Translations under genes and position numbers: made by a program
From: Micromonospora cremea
GTDB lineage: Bacteria; Actinomycetota; Actinomycetes; Mycobacteriales; Micromonosporaceae
DNA: 64,000 nucleotides
Assembly (NCBI RefSeq): GCF_900143515.1
Contig: NZ_FSQT01000001.1
Coordinates: 1,860,001-1,924,000 of the forward strand
Direction: 5' to 3'
Shown here: positions 17,269 to 25,795 of the stretch, in pieces
How the letters are laid out: the number at the start of each line of letters is the position of its first letter
Position numbering within the stretch: position 1 is the stretch's first letter
Notes under the pieces: model-generated
Databases searched by the model: none
The model's input: only the letters and a program-made list of their open reading frames with translations
Told to the model about the DNA's origin: nothing

Positions 17269-17401
17269 GCACCGATACTAGGACCGCTCCGCGCCCGGCC
17301 CACCCCTGCGGGATGTCACGGTCGGACCGTGCGGTCCGCACGGATTTCCGGTGACGGACGGGGCTGCCCACCGCGCCGGGGACGCCGCCAGGCTGGACGG
17401 C

Positions 17402-18307
17402 ATGGGGAAGACATGGACGCACACCGACACACTCGCCGTACCGCCGACCGGGCCGCGGCCGGCCGACCGGCCGGCACCGCCGGGCACGTCGCCCGCCACC
17501 GTGCCGGCCGGCGGCACGCGGCGGCTGCTGCGGCACCTCGCCGAGATGGCGCTCGCCATGGTCGCCGGGATGCTGCTGCTCGGCCCGTTGTGGGACGCGG
17601 CGGGCGCCGCGCTGGGGCTCGCCGGCCCGCTGGGCCGGCCGGAGGTGGCCGCCCTGGTGATGGCCACCGACATGACCATCGGCATGACGGTCTGGATGCG
17701 CTACCGGGCGCATCGCTGGCTCGCGGTCGGCGAGATGGCCGCCGCGATGTACGTCCCGTTCCTGCTGCTGCTCGTACCGTTTCGGGCCGGCCTCCTGGAC
17801 GGCGACGCGCTGCTGCTCGGCGGTCACCTGCTGATGGTGCCGGCGATGGTGCTGGTGGCGGTGCGGCACCGGCACGAGACGCCGGTGCCGGTGCGACGGC
17901 ATCCGGCCGTGGTGGCGCTCGCTCGCCGCTGGCCGACCGGATTGGCGCTGCTCATGGCCCTGGACCTGGTGATCGACCCGAAGGTGCTCAGCCCCTGGAC
18001 GATGCTGGTGCTGCCCGGCGGCTACCTGGTGATCGGCCTGGTCCGCGGCACGCTACGCGGACCGGGCGTGCTCACCACCCAACTGCTCGGATTGGCCGGC
18101 TGGGTCGCCCTGACCCTGGTCGCGGTCACGGCCGGCGGACGGACCGCCGCGTGGCTGGTGGCGTTCGGTTGGCTGGCGCACGCTGGCTGGGACCTGGTCC
18201 ACCACCGCAGCGGCCGGGTGGTGCCGCGCGGCTACGCCGAGGGGTGCGGCGTACTCGACGCGGTTGTGGGCATCGCCGTGATCCTGGCGATCCTGACCAC
18301 CGGCTGA
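17402..18307 (+). CDS. Integral membrane protein of unknown function
   Basis: A 301-residue protein with a Pro/Thr-rich cytosolic N-terminus of about 45 residues followed by seven or eight hydrophobic segments. The stretch ALVMATDMTIGMTVWMRYRA, then HRWLAVGEMAAAMYVPFLLL, recurs in a family of actinobacterial membrane proteins that are sometimes mislabelled as flagellar proteins. A C-terminal helix pair includes HAGWDLVHHRSGRVVP. No transporter motif is recognisable. It is divergent from the DesK/DesR-type pair with a 133-base shared promoter region, so that system may control it. Confidence 0.65.
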   Translation: MGKTWTHTDTLAVPPTGPRPADRPAPPGTSPATVPAGGTRRLLRHLAEMALAMVAGMLLLGPLWDAAGAALGLAGPLGRPEVAALVMATDMTIGMTVWMRYRAHRWLAVGEMAAAMYVPFLLLLVPFRAGLLDGDALLLGGHLLMVPAMVLVAVRHRHETPVPVRRHPAVVALARRWPTGLALLMALDLVIDPKVLSPWTMLVLPGGYLVIGLVRGTLRGPGVLTTQLLGLAGWVALTLVAVTAGGRTAAWLVAFGWLAHAGWDLVHHRSGRVVPRGYAEGCGVLDAVVGIAVILAILTTG

Positions 18308-18312
18308 GTCGA

Positions 18313-18340
18313 CCGCCCGCCGGCACGGGGCGGCGGGCGG
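18313..18340 (+). terminator. Terminator after the membrane protein gene
   Basis: A ten-base perfect stem (CCGCCCGCCG at 18313-18322 with CGGCGGGCGG at 18331-18340) closes an eight-base loop just after the stop codon. Confidence 0.6.
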
Positions 18341-18410
18341 CACGGGGCTCCCGCGGGGCGTTGTGCCGGTCGCCGCAGCGGGTGCGGCGGCGTGATGAAA
18401 AGCTTGGCGC

Positions 18411-20138
18411 ATGAGTTCCGCACCTGCACAGCACGACGCACCGACCGACACCGCCCCCGACGGCACCGACGAGGCGAACGCCTTCACGGAGCTGGGGCTG
18501 CGCGCCGAACTGCTGGGCGCGCTGACCGCCCTCGGTTACGAGGAACCGACCCCCATCCAGCGGGAGGCGATCCCACCGCTGCTGGAGGGCCGGGACCTGC
18601 TGGGCCAGGCGGCCACCGGCACCGGCAAGACGGCGGCGTTCGCACTGCCGCTGCTGCACCGGATGCCGGCGCACCGCGACGGCGGGGACCCGGTGGCGTT
18701 GGTGCTGGTGCCGACCCGGGAGCTGGCGGTGCAGGTGTCCGAGGCGTTCCACCGCTACGGCAAGGACCTGGGCGCCCGGGTGCTGCCGATCTACGGTGGG
18801 CAGCCGATCGGGCGGCAGTTGCGGGCACTCGACAGCGGGGTGGACGTGGTGGTGGCCACCCCGGGGCGGGCGCTGGACCACATCGCCCGGGGCACGCTGC
18901 GGCTGGGCGGGCTGGCCACGGTGGTGCTCGACGAGGCCGACGAGATGCTCGACATGGGCTTCGCCGAGGACATCGAGGCGATCCTGGAGCACGCCCCGGC
19001 GCAGCGCCAGACCGTGCTCTTCTCGGCCACGATGCCGTCCCGGATCGACGGGATGGCTCGCCAGCACCTGCGGGAGCCGGTGCGGATCGAGATCGGCCGG
19101 GAGCAGCAGGTGGCCGGCGAGGCGCCCCGGGTGCGGCAGAGCGCGTACATCGTGACCCGGGCGCACAAGCCCGCCGCGCTGGGTCGGGTGCTGGACGTGG
19201 AGTCGCCCACCGCGGCGATCGTGTTCTGCCGGAGCCGGGAGGAGGTGGACCGGCTGACCGAGACGATGAACGGCCGGGGCTACCGCTCCGAGGCGCTGCA
19301 CGGCGGGATGAGCCAGGAGCAGCGGGACCGGGTGATGGGGCGGCTGCGGGCCGGCACCGCCGACCTGCTGGTCGCCACCGACGTGGCGGCCCGCGGGCTG
19401 GACGTCGAGCAGCTCACCCACGTGGTCAACTACGACGTGCCGTCGGCGCCGGAGTCGTACGTGCACCGGATCGGCCGGGTGGGCCGGGCCGGGCGGGAGG
19501 GCGTGGCGATCACCCTGGCCGAGCCGCGCGAGCACCGGATGCTGAAGACCATCGAGCGGGTGACCGGCCAGCGGATCACCATCGACAAGATCCCGACGGT
19601 GGCGGACATGCGCACCCGCCGGCTGGAGCTGACCCAGGCGGCACTGCGGGAGAGCCTGCTCGAGGACGACCTGGACCCGTACCGGGTGATCGTGGAGACG
19701 CTGACGGACGAGTTCGACCTGATGGAGGTGGCCCTCGCCGCGGTGAAGCTGGCACACGAGGTGACCTCGCCGGGTTCGGACGACGAGGAGGAGATCCCGC
19801 AGGCGCCGGTGCGCGGCCCGCGCGAGGGCCGGCCGGAGACCGGCGGTCGGGGCGGTGACCGCCGCGGTGGCGGCCGGCCGCGCTCGGGTGGCAACGGCGT
19901 CCAGGTCTTCATCGGCCTGGGCCGGCGCGCGGGGGTGCGCCCGCAGGATCTGGTCGGCGCGATCACCGGGGAGACCGGGATCAGCGGCCGGGACATCGGC
20001 TCGATCGAGATCGCCGACCGGTTCTCGCTGGTGGAGGTGCCGCCGGGGATGGCCGACGAGGTGATCGCCGGGTTGCGCGGCAGCACCATCAAGGGCCGCA
20101 AGGCCACCGTGCGCCGGGACCGCGGCGGCGACCGCTGA
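18411..20138 (+). CDS. DEAD-box ATP-dependent RNA helicase
   Basis: A 575-residue helicase with all core motifs in order: the Q motif (EEPTPIQREAIP), Walker A AATGTGKT, PTRELAVQV, TPGRALD, DEAD, SAT, and in the second RecA domain ATDVAARGLDVE and HRIGRVGRAGR. The C-terminus has a Gly/Arg-rich linker followed by a DbpA-type RNA-binding fold (QVFIGLGRRAGVRPQDLVGA to the end), as in CsdA/DeaD helicases that remodel ribosomal and cold-shock RNAs. It is monocistronic and ends before a strong shared terminator facing lon. Confidence 0.93.
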   Translation: MSSAPAQHDAPTDTAPDGTDEANAFTELGLRAELLGALTALGYEEPTPIQREAIPPLLEGRDLLGQAATGTGKTAAFALPLLHRMPAHRDGGDPVALVLVPTRELAVQVSEAFHRYGKDLGARVLPIYGGQPIGRQLRALDSGVDVVVATPGRALDHIARGTLRLGGLATVVLDEADEMLDMGFAEDIEAILEHAPAQRQTVLFSATMPSRIDGMARQHLREPVRIEIGREQQVAGEAPRVRQSAYIVTRAHKPAALGRVLDVESPTAAIVFCRSREEVDRLTETMNGRGYRSEALHGGMSQEQRDRVMGRLRAGTADLLVATDVAARGLDVEQLTHVVNYDVPSAPESYVHRIGRVGRAGREGVAITLAEPREHRMLKTIERVTGQRITIDKIPTVADMRTRRLELTQAALRESLLEDDLDPYRVIVETLTDEFDLMEVALAAVKLAHEVTSPGSDDEEEIPQAPVRGPREGRPETGGRGGDRRGGGRPRSGGNGVQVFIGLGRRAGVRPQDLVGAITGETGISGRDIGSIEIADRFSLVEVPPGMADEVIAGLRGSTIKGRKATVRRDRGGDR

Positions 20139-20324
20139 ACGGACCGCCGGCGATCGACGGGTACGACGGTCGCCGGCGGAAGGATCAGGAGGGGTACGGG
20201 CCGAACCGGCCCGACGCCACGACCGCGGCGAGGACGAGCGACACCCTCCGGGGGACCGCCTCGCGCGGGCGAGGTGGTTGAGGGTTCGAGCACGACAGCA
20301 CGGTTCGCCGCTCGACTCGTACAG

Positions 20325-20366
20325 CGACAGGCCCCCGCCGTCGGGAGAGACGGCGGGGGCCTGTCG
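20325..20366. terminator. Bidirectional terminator between the helicase and lon
   Basis: A perfect 18-base-pair stem (20325-20342 with 20349-20366) with a six-base GGGAGA loop lies between two convergent genes, just beyond the lon stop codon. Confidence 0.85.
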
Positions 20367-20373
20367 TGGTGGG

Positions 20374-22704
20374 TCAGGCCGCGGCGAGCGCCGGGCCGTC
20401 GAGCGCGTCGACCTCGGCCGGACGCAGCGCCAGGGCGAGCACGTCGGCCACGTCGGCCAGGGTGTGCACGGTCAGCGCCTCGCGCACCTCGGCCGGCAGG
20501 TCGTCCAGGTCCGGCTCGTTGCGCGCCGGGATGATCACCTCGGTGAGGCCGGCCCGGTGTGCGGCGAGCAGCTTCTGCTTCACCCCGCCGATCGGCAGCA
20601 CCCGACCGGAGAGCGTCACCTCACCGGTCATCCCGAACTCCGGGCGGACCGGGCGGCCGGTGACCAGCGACGCCAACGCGGTCACCATGGTGATGCCGGC
20701 GCTGGGGCCGTCCTTGGGCACCGCACCCGCCGGAACGTGCAGGTGGATCCGCCGCCCCGCCAGGGCGTTCGGGTCGATGCCGAGCCGGCGCCCGTTCGAG
20801 CGCAGGTAGGAGAGCGCGATGTGCGCCGACTCCTTCATCACGTCACCGAGCTGACCGGTCAGGGTCAGGCCCGGCTCGCCCTCCATGCTGGTCGCCTCGA
20901 TGAAGAGCACGTCCCCGCCGGCGCCCGTGACGGCGAGGCCGGTGGCCACGCCCGGCACCGCCGTGCGTTCGGCCGACTCCGGGGTGAACTTCGGCCGGCC
21001 CAGGTAGCTGGCGAGGTTGCCGGTGTCGACGCGTACCGGCGCCGGGTCGGTCGCCAGCGCCACCGCCACCTTGCGCAGGATCTTGGCCAGGGCACGCTCG
21101 AGCTGCCGGACGCCGGCCTCCCGGGTGTACTCCCCCGCGATCAGCGCCAGCGCCTCGTCGGCGACGCTGACCTCCTCGGCGGTCAGCCCGGCCCGCTCCC
21201 GCTGCCGGGGCAGCAGGTGGTCCCGGGCGATGGCGACCTTCTCGTCCTCGGTGTACCCGTCCAGGGTGACCAGCTCCATCCGGTCCAGCAGCGGGCCGGG
21301 GATGGTCTCCACCACGTTGGCGGTGGCCAGGAAGAGCACGTCGGACAGGTCCAGGTCGACCTCCAGGTAGTGGTCCCGGAAGGTGTGGTTCTGCGCCGGG
21401 TCGAGCACCTCCAGCAGGGCGGCGGCCGGGTCGCCGGCGTAGCCGGCGGCCAGCTTGTCCACCTCGTCGAGGAGCACGACCGGGTTCATCGAACCGGCCT
21501 CGCGCAGCGCGCGGACGATCCGGCCGGGCAGCGCCCCGACGTAGGTGCGCCGGTGACCGCGGATCTCGGCCTCGTCGCGGACGCCGCCGAGCGACACCCG
21601 CACGAAGTTGCGCCCGAGCGCCCGGGCGACCGACTCGCCGAGGCTGGTCTTGCCGACCCCGGGCGGACCGGCGAGGGCCAGCACCGCGCCGGACCCGCGA
21701 CCGCCGACCACGCCGAGGTTGCGCTCGGCGCGGCGGTTGCGCACCGCGAGGTACTCCAGGATGCGGTCCTTGACGTCGGCCAGGCCGGCGTGGTCGGCGT
21801 CGAGCACCGCCCGCGCCGCGGCCAGGTCGGTGTTGTCCTGGGTACGCGTCCCCCACGGCATCTCGAGCACGGTGTCCAGCCAGGTGCGGATCCAGCCGGC
21901 CTCCGGGGAGGCGTCACTGGCCCGCTCCAGCTTGCCGACCTCGCGCAGGGCCGCCTCGCGGACCTTCTCCGGCAGGTCGGCGCCCTCGACCCGGGACCGG
22001 TAGTCGGCCGAGCCGTCCGGCTCGTCCTCACCCAGCTCCTTGCGGATCGCGGCGAGCTGCTGGCGGAGCAGGAACTCCCGCTGGGACTTCTCCAGCCCCT
22101 CCCGGACGTCGGTGTTGATCTGCTCGGTGACCTCCTGCTCGGCCAGGTGTTCCTTCACCCAGCCGACCAGCAGCTCCAGCCGGGCGGTGACGTCTGGCGC
22201 GGCGAGCAGCTCGGTCTTCTGCTCCAGGCTCAGCCAGGAGACGTAGCCGGCCGAGTCGGCCAGCTCGGACAGGTCGGTCATCCGCTCGATCGCGTCGATG
22301 ACCTGCCAGGCGCCACGCTGCTGGAGGACCGAGGTCATCAGGGCGCGGTACTCGCGGGCGAGCTCACGCGCCCGACCGGCGGGCGCGGGTTCGGTCAGTT
22401 CGGTCGCCTCGACCCAGAGCGCGGCACCGGGGCCGGGCACGCCGGAGCCGATCCGGGCCCGGGAGAGGCCACGGACGACCGCGGCCGGCTCGCCGTCGGG
22501 CAGTCGGCCGACCTTCTCGATGGTGGCGACGGTGCCCACCGGGCCGTACTCGCCGTCGATGCGGGGCACGGCGAGCAGCTTGCGGTCACCGGTCGCGCGG
22601 GCCGCGTCGACCGCGGCCTGGGTGGTCGGGTCGAGGGTCACCGGGATGACCATGCCAGGCAGCAGCACGCTGTCGGTCAGGGGAAGTACCGGAAGAGTTG
22701 CCAT
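20374..22704 (-). CDS. lon: ATP-dependent Lon protease
   Basis: A 776-residue Lon. It starts MATLPVLPLTDSVLLPGM, the usual N-terminal substrate-binding domain. The AAA+ module has Walker A GPPGVGKT at 346-353 and Walker B LLDEVDK at 411-417. The protease domain has the catalytic Ser668 in PKDGPSAGIT and Lys711 in GGVKQK, 43 residues apart as in other Lon enzymes. It degrades misfolded and regulatory proteins in the cytoplasm. I chose the ATG at 22704 because the reading frame upstream runs into the HspR-type operator at 22726-22748. The gene is therefore likely heat-inducible through release of HspR. Confidence 0.95.
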   Translation of the reverse strand: MATLPVLPLTDSVLLPGMVIPVTLDPTTQAAVDAARATGDRKLLAVPRIDGEYGPVGTVATIEKVGRLPDGEPAAVVRGLSRARIGSGVPGPGAALWVEATELTEPAPAGRARELAREYRALMTSVLQQRGAWQVIDAIERMTDLSELADSAGYVSWLSLEQKTELLAAPDVTARLELLVGWVKEHLAEQEVTEQINTDVREGLEKSQREFLLRQQLAAIRKELGEDEPDGSADYRSRVEGADLPEKVREAALREVGKLERASDASPEAGWIRTWLDTVLEMPWGTRTQDNTDLAAARAVLDADHAGLADVKDRILEYLAVRNRRAERNLGVVGGRGSGAVLALAGPPGVGKTSLGESVARALGRNFVRVSLGGVRDEAEIRGHRRTYVGALPGRIVRALREAGSMNPVVLLDEVDKLAAGYAGDPAAALLEVLDPAQNHTFRDHYLEVDLDLSDVLFLATANVVETIPGPLLDRMELVTLDGYTEDEKVAIARDHLLPRQRERAGLTAEEVSVADEALALIAGEYTREAGVRQLERALAKILRKVAVALATDPAPVRVDTGNLASYLGRPKFTPESAERTAVPGVATGLAVTGAGGDVLFIEATSMEGEPGLTLTGQLGDVMKESAHIALSYLRSNGRRLGIDPNALAGRRIHLHVPAGAVPKDGPSAGITMVTALASLVTGRPVRPEFGMTGEVTLSGRVLPIGGVKQKLLAAHRAGLTEVIIPARNEPDLDDLPAEVREALTVHTLADVADVLALALRPAEVDALDGPALAAA

Positions 22705-22725
22705 CGAACACCTGCTATCGCGTTG

Positions 22726-22748
22726 ACTTGAGCGTGTCTCACTCAAGT
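22726..22748. promoter_or_regulatory. HspR-type (HAIR) operator of lon
   Basis: CTTGAGC at 22727-22733 and ACTCAAG at 22741-22747 are separated by seven bases, matching the HspR-associated inverted repeat CTTGAGT-N7-ACTCAAG with one change; the flanking A and T extend the symmetry. It sits 22 bases before the lon start. HspR control of lon is established in Streptomyces. Confidence 0.85.
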
Positions 22749-22845
22749 AACAAAGCGTTCCCCTTGTTCCGCACTGTGACCCAGACCACTGCCGGGTTCC
22801 GGACGGCGGACCGGAAACAGCAGCTCACGCGCGGGCGCGCCGGCA

Positions 22846-23583
22846 TCAGGTGGCGTCGTCGTCGAGCAGGTCGTCGGCCAGGTCCGGGGTGGTGCCGTAC
22901 AGGCGGGGGTCGCCGGGTGCGAGCACCGGTTCGGGGGCCTGGGTGAACTCGGTGGAGTCGGTGAAGGCGTCGGGGACCGGCATTTCTTCCAGGCCGTCCT
23001 GCTTGAGTTGTTCGATGGCGGCCATCCACATGTTCTGGTGCATGGTGTCGCGGGCCAGCAGGAAGCGCAGCATCTGCTTGACGCCGGGGTCGTCGGTCAT
23101 GTTGAACAGGCGGGCGACCTGCAGGCGGCCTTGTGCCTCGGCGGTGACGTTGAGTTGGAAGTCGGCCATCAGGTTGCCGCTGGCGGTGATGAACGCGGCG
23201 TTCCAGGGCACGCCGTTGCTGTCGGTGGGCAGGGCGCCGCCGCCGCCGTGGATGAAGTGCGCGGGGTTGGACCCGCCGTAGATCGCGGCGACCATGGGGT
23301 TGTCGTCGGCGGCTTCCTGCAGGGACAGGGGGGCGTTCTCCAGCAGGCGGGTGATCATGGTGGCGATCATCTCGACGTGGCCCATCTCCTCGGTGCCGAC
23401 GTCGAGCAGCAGGTCCTTGTACTTGCCGGGCAGCCGGCAGTTCCAGCCCTGGTAGAGGTACTGGTTGGCGACGGTCATCTCGCCCCACTTGCCGCCCAGG
23501 ATCTCCTGCAACCGGCGGGCGAACGCCGCGTCCGGGCCGTCCGGCTTCGCCTCGAACTGCAGGTCCTTGACATGACCGAACAT
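22846..23583 (-). CDS. Manganese catalase
   Basis: A 245-residue dimanganese catalase beginning MFGHVKDLQFEAKPD; GAGGAGG lies just upstream of this ATG, so the longer frame is rejected. The four-helix bundle ligands are visible: GEMTVANQYLYQGWN, GTEEMGHVEM (Glu and His of the first pair), and DTMHQNMW for the second pair. The enzyme removes hydrogen peroxide without heme. The C-terminal tail (PDLADDLLDDDAT) is acidic, and the protein is somewhat shorter than the roughly 290-residue forms I know. It is monocistronic, between lon and the histidine kinase. Confidence 0.88.
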   Translation of the reverse strand: MFGHVKDLQFEAKPDGPDAAFARRLQEILGGKWGEMTVANQYLYQGWNCRLPGKYKDLLLDVGTEEMGHVEMIATMITRLLENAPLSLQEAADDNPMVAAIYGGSNPAHFIHGGGGALPTDSNGVPWNAAFITASGNLMADFQLNVTAEAQGRLQVARLFNMTDDPGVKQMLRFLLARDTMHQNMWMAAIEQLKQDGLEEMPVPDAFTDSTEFTQAPEPVLAPGDPRLYGTTPDLADDLLDDDAT

Positions 23584-23667
23584 CGGTCCTCCTCGGTGCC
23601 GGCGAGCTGGCAGGAGGACCATTCCCCGCCCGGTGACCCGGCCGGGCCAACCCGTGTCCCGGCGGGG

Positions 23668-24399
23668 TCAGCGCACCGGCCGAACCACGGGCAGGAGCAC
23701 CTCCAGCGCCACACCGCGCGGCCGCAACCGGTGCACCCGTAGCACTCCCCCGTCCGCCGCCACCAGCTGTCGCACGATCCAGAGACCGAGGCCGGACACC
23801 CCGGCCACCGGCGCCGGGCGGCGCATCGCGGCCAGCAGCGCGTCGTCCACCCGCCCCTCGTCGGTGACCAGGATGCTCAGTCCGGGGCGGCGCAGCGCGG
23901 CGTAGAGCCCGACCTGACCCTCCGCCGGCCCGTGCCGCAGCGCGTTCTCCACGAGATTCACCAGCACCTGCCGGGTCCGCCCGGCGGGCACCGGGCAGGC
24001 GCAGGCCCGCCGGGTGGCCCGAGCCCGCCGCCGGTCCGCCGGCACCAGCGCGGCGGCCTGGCGCAGGATCCCGGCCAGCGGCACTGCCGGCTCCGGCTGC
24101 GCGCTCAGAGCCAGCGCGCCGGTGCCGGCGGCCGCGCCGCGCAGCAGACCCTGCAGGTGTACGGCCTGGTCGCGGGCCAGCTCGGTGATCGCCCGCCGGT
24201 CCGCGCCGGTCAGCTCCCGCCGCTCGTCGGCCAGTGCCCGGGTCAGCGAGGTCAGGGTGGTGACCGGAGTACGGAACTCGTGGCACAGCACGCGCAGCAA
24301 CAGCTCGGAGTCAACCTGCGAGGACCCCCGCTCACCAGGCCCGACATCGGTCCGGCGCAACCCTCGCAACAGGCCCTGCAAACCGTGGCGTGCGCGCAT
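23668..24399 (-). CDS. Soluble sensor histidine kinase
   Basis: A 243-residue kinase without membrane segments. The phosphoacceptor box is VLCHEFRTPVTTLTSLTRAL with His40. The catalytic domain has the N-box NLVENALRHGPAEG and a G-box SGLGLWIVRQLVAADGG; a DEGR segment occupies the position of the usual D-box. The Arg-rich stretch before the N-box (PADRRRARATRRACACPVPAG) is unusual. There is no recognisable input domain beyond about 30 N-terminal residues, so the signal must come from a partner or from the cytoplasm. Its start is 65 bases from the divergent NarL-type regulator, its probable partner. Confidence 0.82.
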   Translation of the reverse strand: MRARHGLQGLLRGLRRTDVGPGERGSSQVDSELLLRVLCHEFRTPVTTLTSLTRALADERRELTGADRRAITELARDQAVHLQGLLRGAAAGTGALALSAQPEPAVPLAGILRQAAALVPADRRRARATRRACACPVPAGRTRQVLVNLVENALRHGPAEGQVGLYAALRRPGLSILVTDEGRVDDALLAAMRRPAPVAGVSGLGLWIVRQLVAADGGVLRVHRLRPRGVALEVLLPVVRPVR

Positions 24400-24464
24400 C
24401 CACCCGACTCCCCTCGTTCGGTGCGTACCCGCATGATCGGTACCCGCTGGGGAACGGCCCAGAC

Positions 24465-25106
24465 ATGCCGGACGCCCCCGCCATCAGACTCGCGGTCGTG
24501 GACGACCACCCCCTCTTCGTCCGCGGCCTGGAGCTGCTGCTCCCGCTGACCACCGACGGCCGCGCCGAGGTGGTCGGCTCGACCGGCGACGCCGCCGCGG
24601 CGGCCGCCCTGGTCAGCCGCTGCCACCCCGACCTGGCGCTGGTCGACCTGCACATGCCGCCACCGGGTGGCACCCGGGCGGTGGCCGCGATCCGGCGGAC
24701 CACCCCACGGGTGCGGGTGGTCGCGATGTCCGGCTCAGCCGACCCGGCACCGGCCTTGGAGGCGCTGCGGGCGGGCGCCGAGGGGTTCCTGCCGAAGACC
24801 AGCGAACCCGAGGAGCTGCTGCCCCCGCTGCTGGCCGTCCTCGACGGCTGGGCGGTGCTGCCGGCCGAACTGCTGCGCGCCGTGCTGCGGCCCTCGCGTG
24901 CCGCGCCGGTCGACCTGGACGGCGAGGAGCGCCGGCTGCTGCGCGCGATCGCCGCCGGCCGTAACACCGTCGACATCGCCGAGGAACTGCACGTCTCGGA
25001 GCGGACGGTGAAACGGATGACCGCCGCGCTGCTGCGCAAGCTGCGGGTGACCAACCGGGCGGAGGCCGCCGCCGTCGCCGGGCACGCCGGCCTGCTCGGC
25101 GAATGA
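24465..25106 (+). CDS. NarL-type response regulator
   Basis: A 213-residue regulator starting MPDAPAIRLAVVDDHPLFV. The receiver has the acidic pair at VVDDH, phospho-acceptor Asp61 in LALVDLHMPP, and a conserved Lys in GFLPKTSEP. The C-terminal LuxR-type helix-turn-helix is AAGRNTVDIAEELHVSERTV, then KRMTAALLRKLRVTNRAEAA. It belongs with the divergent soluble histidine kinase. I start at 24465 because the encoded protein then begins with a normal receiver strand; the sequence upstream reads as low-complexity shadow. Confidence 0.87.
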   Translation: MPDAPAIRLAVVDDHPLFVRGLELLLPLTTDGRAEVVGSTGDAAAAAALVSRCHPDLALVDLHMPPPGGTRAVAAIRRTTPRVRVVAMSGSADPAPALEALRAGAEGFLPKTSEPEELLPPLLAVLDGWAVLPAELLRAVLRPSRAAPVDLDGEERRLLRAIAAGRNTVDIAEELHVSERTVKRMTAALLRKLRVTNRAEAAAVAGHAGLLGE

Positions 25107-25260
25107 GGCCGGGCCCTTCCCCGACTCAGCGTCCGTTCCCGGTTTTGCGGCAGGGAAATCGCGACGCGCCGAAATGAAATGGGACGCATATTGTTGCGGT
25201 TTCCCGGGGTGATAGGTCAGACTTTGGACACATCCCGCCACACACAGGGAGTAATTGGCA

Positions 25261-25608
25261 ATGGCGAGAAAAGTAATCACGGTGCTGACCGACGACCTCG
25301 ACGGTGGGAAGGCCGACCGGACCGTCGAGTTCAGTCTTGACGGCGTGGCCTACACGATCGATGTCTCGGACGAGAATGCCGGCGTCCTGCGCAAGGCGCT
25401 GGATCCGTACATCAATGCGGGTCGGCGGATCGGCCGAGGCCCGGTGGAGAACACCCGGACAGTTCGGCGGCCGGGGCGACCCAGCGGCGCCGGAATGGAT
25501 CGGGAGCAGAACCGGGCCATCCGGGAATGGGCCGTCAAGAACGGCTACAAGATTTCCGAGCGGGGCCGGATCCCGGTCGAGGTCGTCGAGGCGTACAAGA
25601 ACCGCTGA
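25261..25608 (+). CDS. lsr2: Lsr2-family nucleoid protein
   Basis: A 115-residue H-NS analogue. It begins [19 protein letters not shown], the N-terminal dimerisation domain, followed by a basic Pro/Arg linker ([10 protein letters not shown]) and a C-terminal DNA-binding domain with the AT-hook-like core SERGRIP. Lsr2 binds AT-rich DNA and silences acquired genes and natural-product clusters. AGGGAG is nine bases before the ATG, and the 100 bases upstream are visibly AT-richer than their surroundings, as expected for an autoregulated promoter. A hairpin terminator follows. Confidence 0.95.
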   Translation: MARKVITVLTDDLDGGKADRTVEFSLDGVAYTIDVSDENAGVLRKALDPYINAGRRIGRGPVENTRTVRRPGRPSGAGMDREQNRAIREWAVKNGYKISERGRIPVEVVEAYKNR

Positions 25609-25622
25609 TCGCACGACACGCG

Positions 25623-25656
25623 GACGGGGTCTCGCCGGAAACGGCGTGACCCCGTC
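25623..25656 (+). terminator. Terminator after lsr2
   Basis: GACGGGGTC and GACCCCGTC (25623-25631, 25648-25656) enclose an inner CGCCG/CGGCG stem, one T-T mismatch and a GAAA tetraloop. Confidence 0.75.
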
Positions 25657-25795
25657 GGACTTTCACCGGCCGTCTTCCGTCGAAGGCTCATTCCCCGGCG
25701 GCACCGCTGCGCGCCGGGGAGATACGCGGCGGCCGGTCACCCGGGCTGTCCGCCCCGGTGACCGACCGCCGCTGGTCGGCTCGATCTGTTCCGAC

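Noticed and set aside
20270..20300. A GGTTCGAGC string resembling a tRNA T-loop after the helicase gene
   Set aside because: No acceptor stem, anticodon arm or D-loop can be fitted around it.
20278..22731. An 817-codon plus-strand frame opposite lon
   Set aside because: It is the complement of the lon gene, rich in Gly/Arg/Gln/His, with no recognisable motif.
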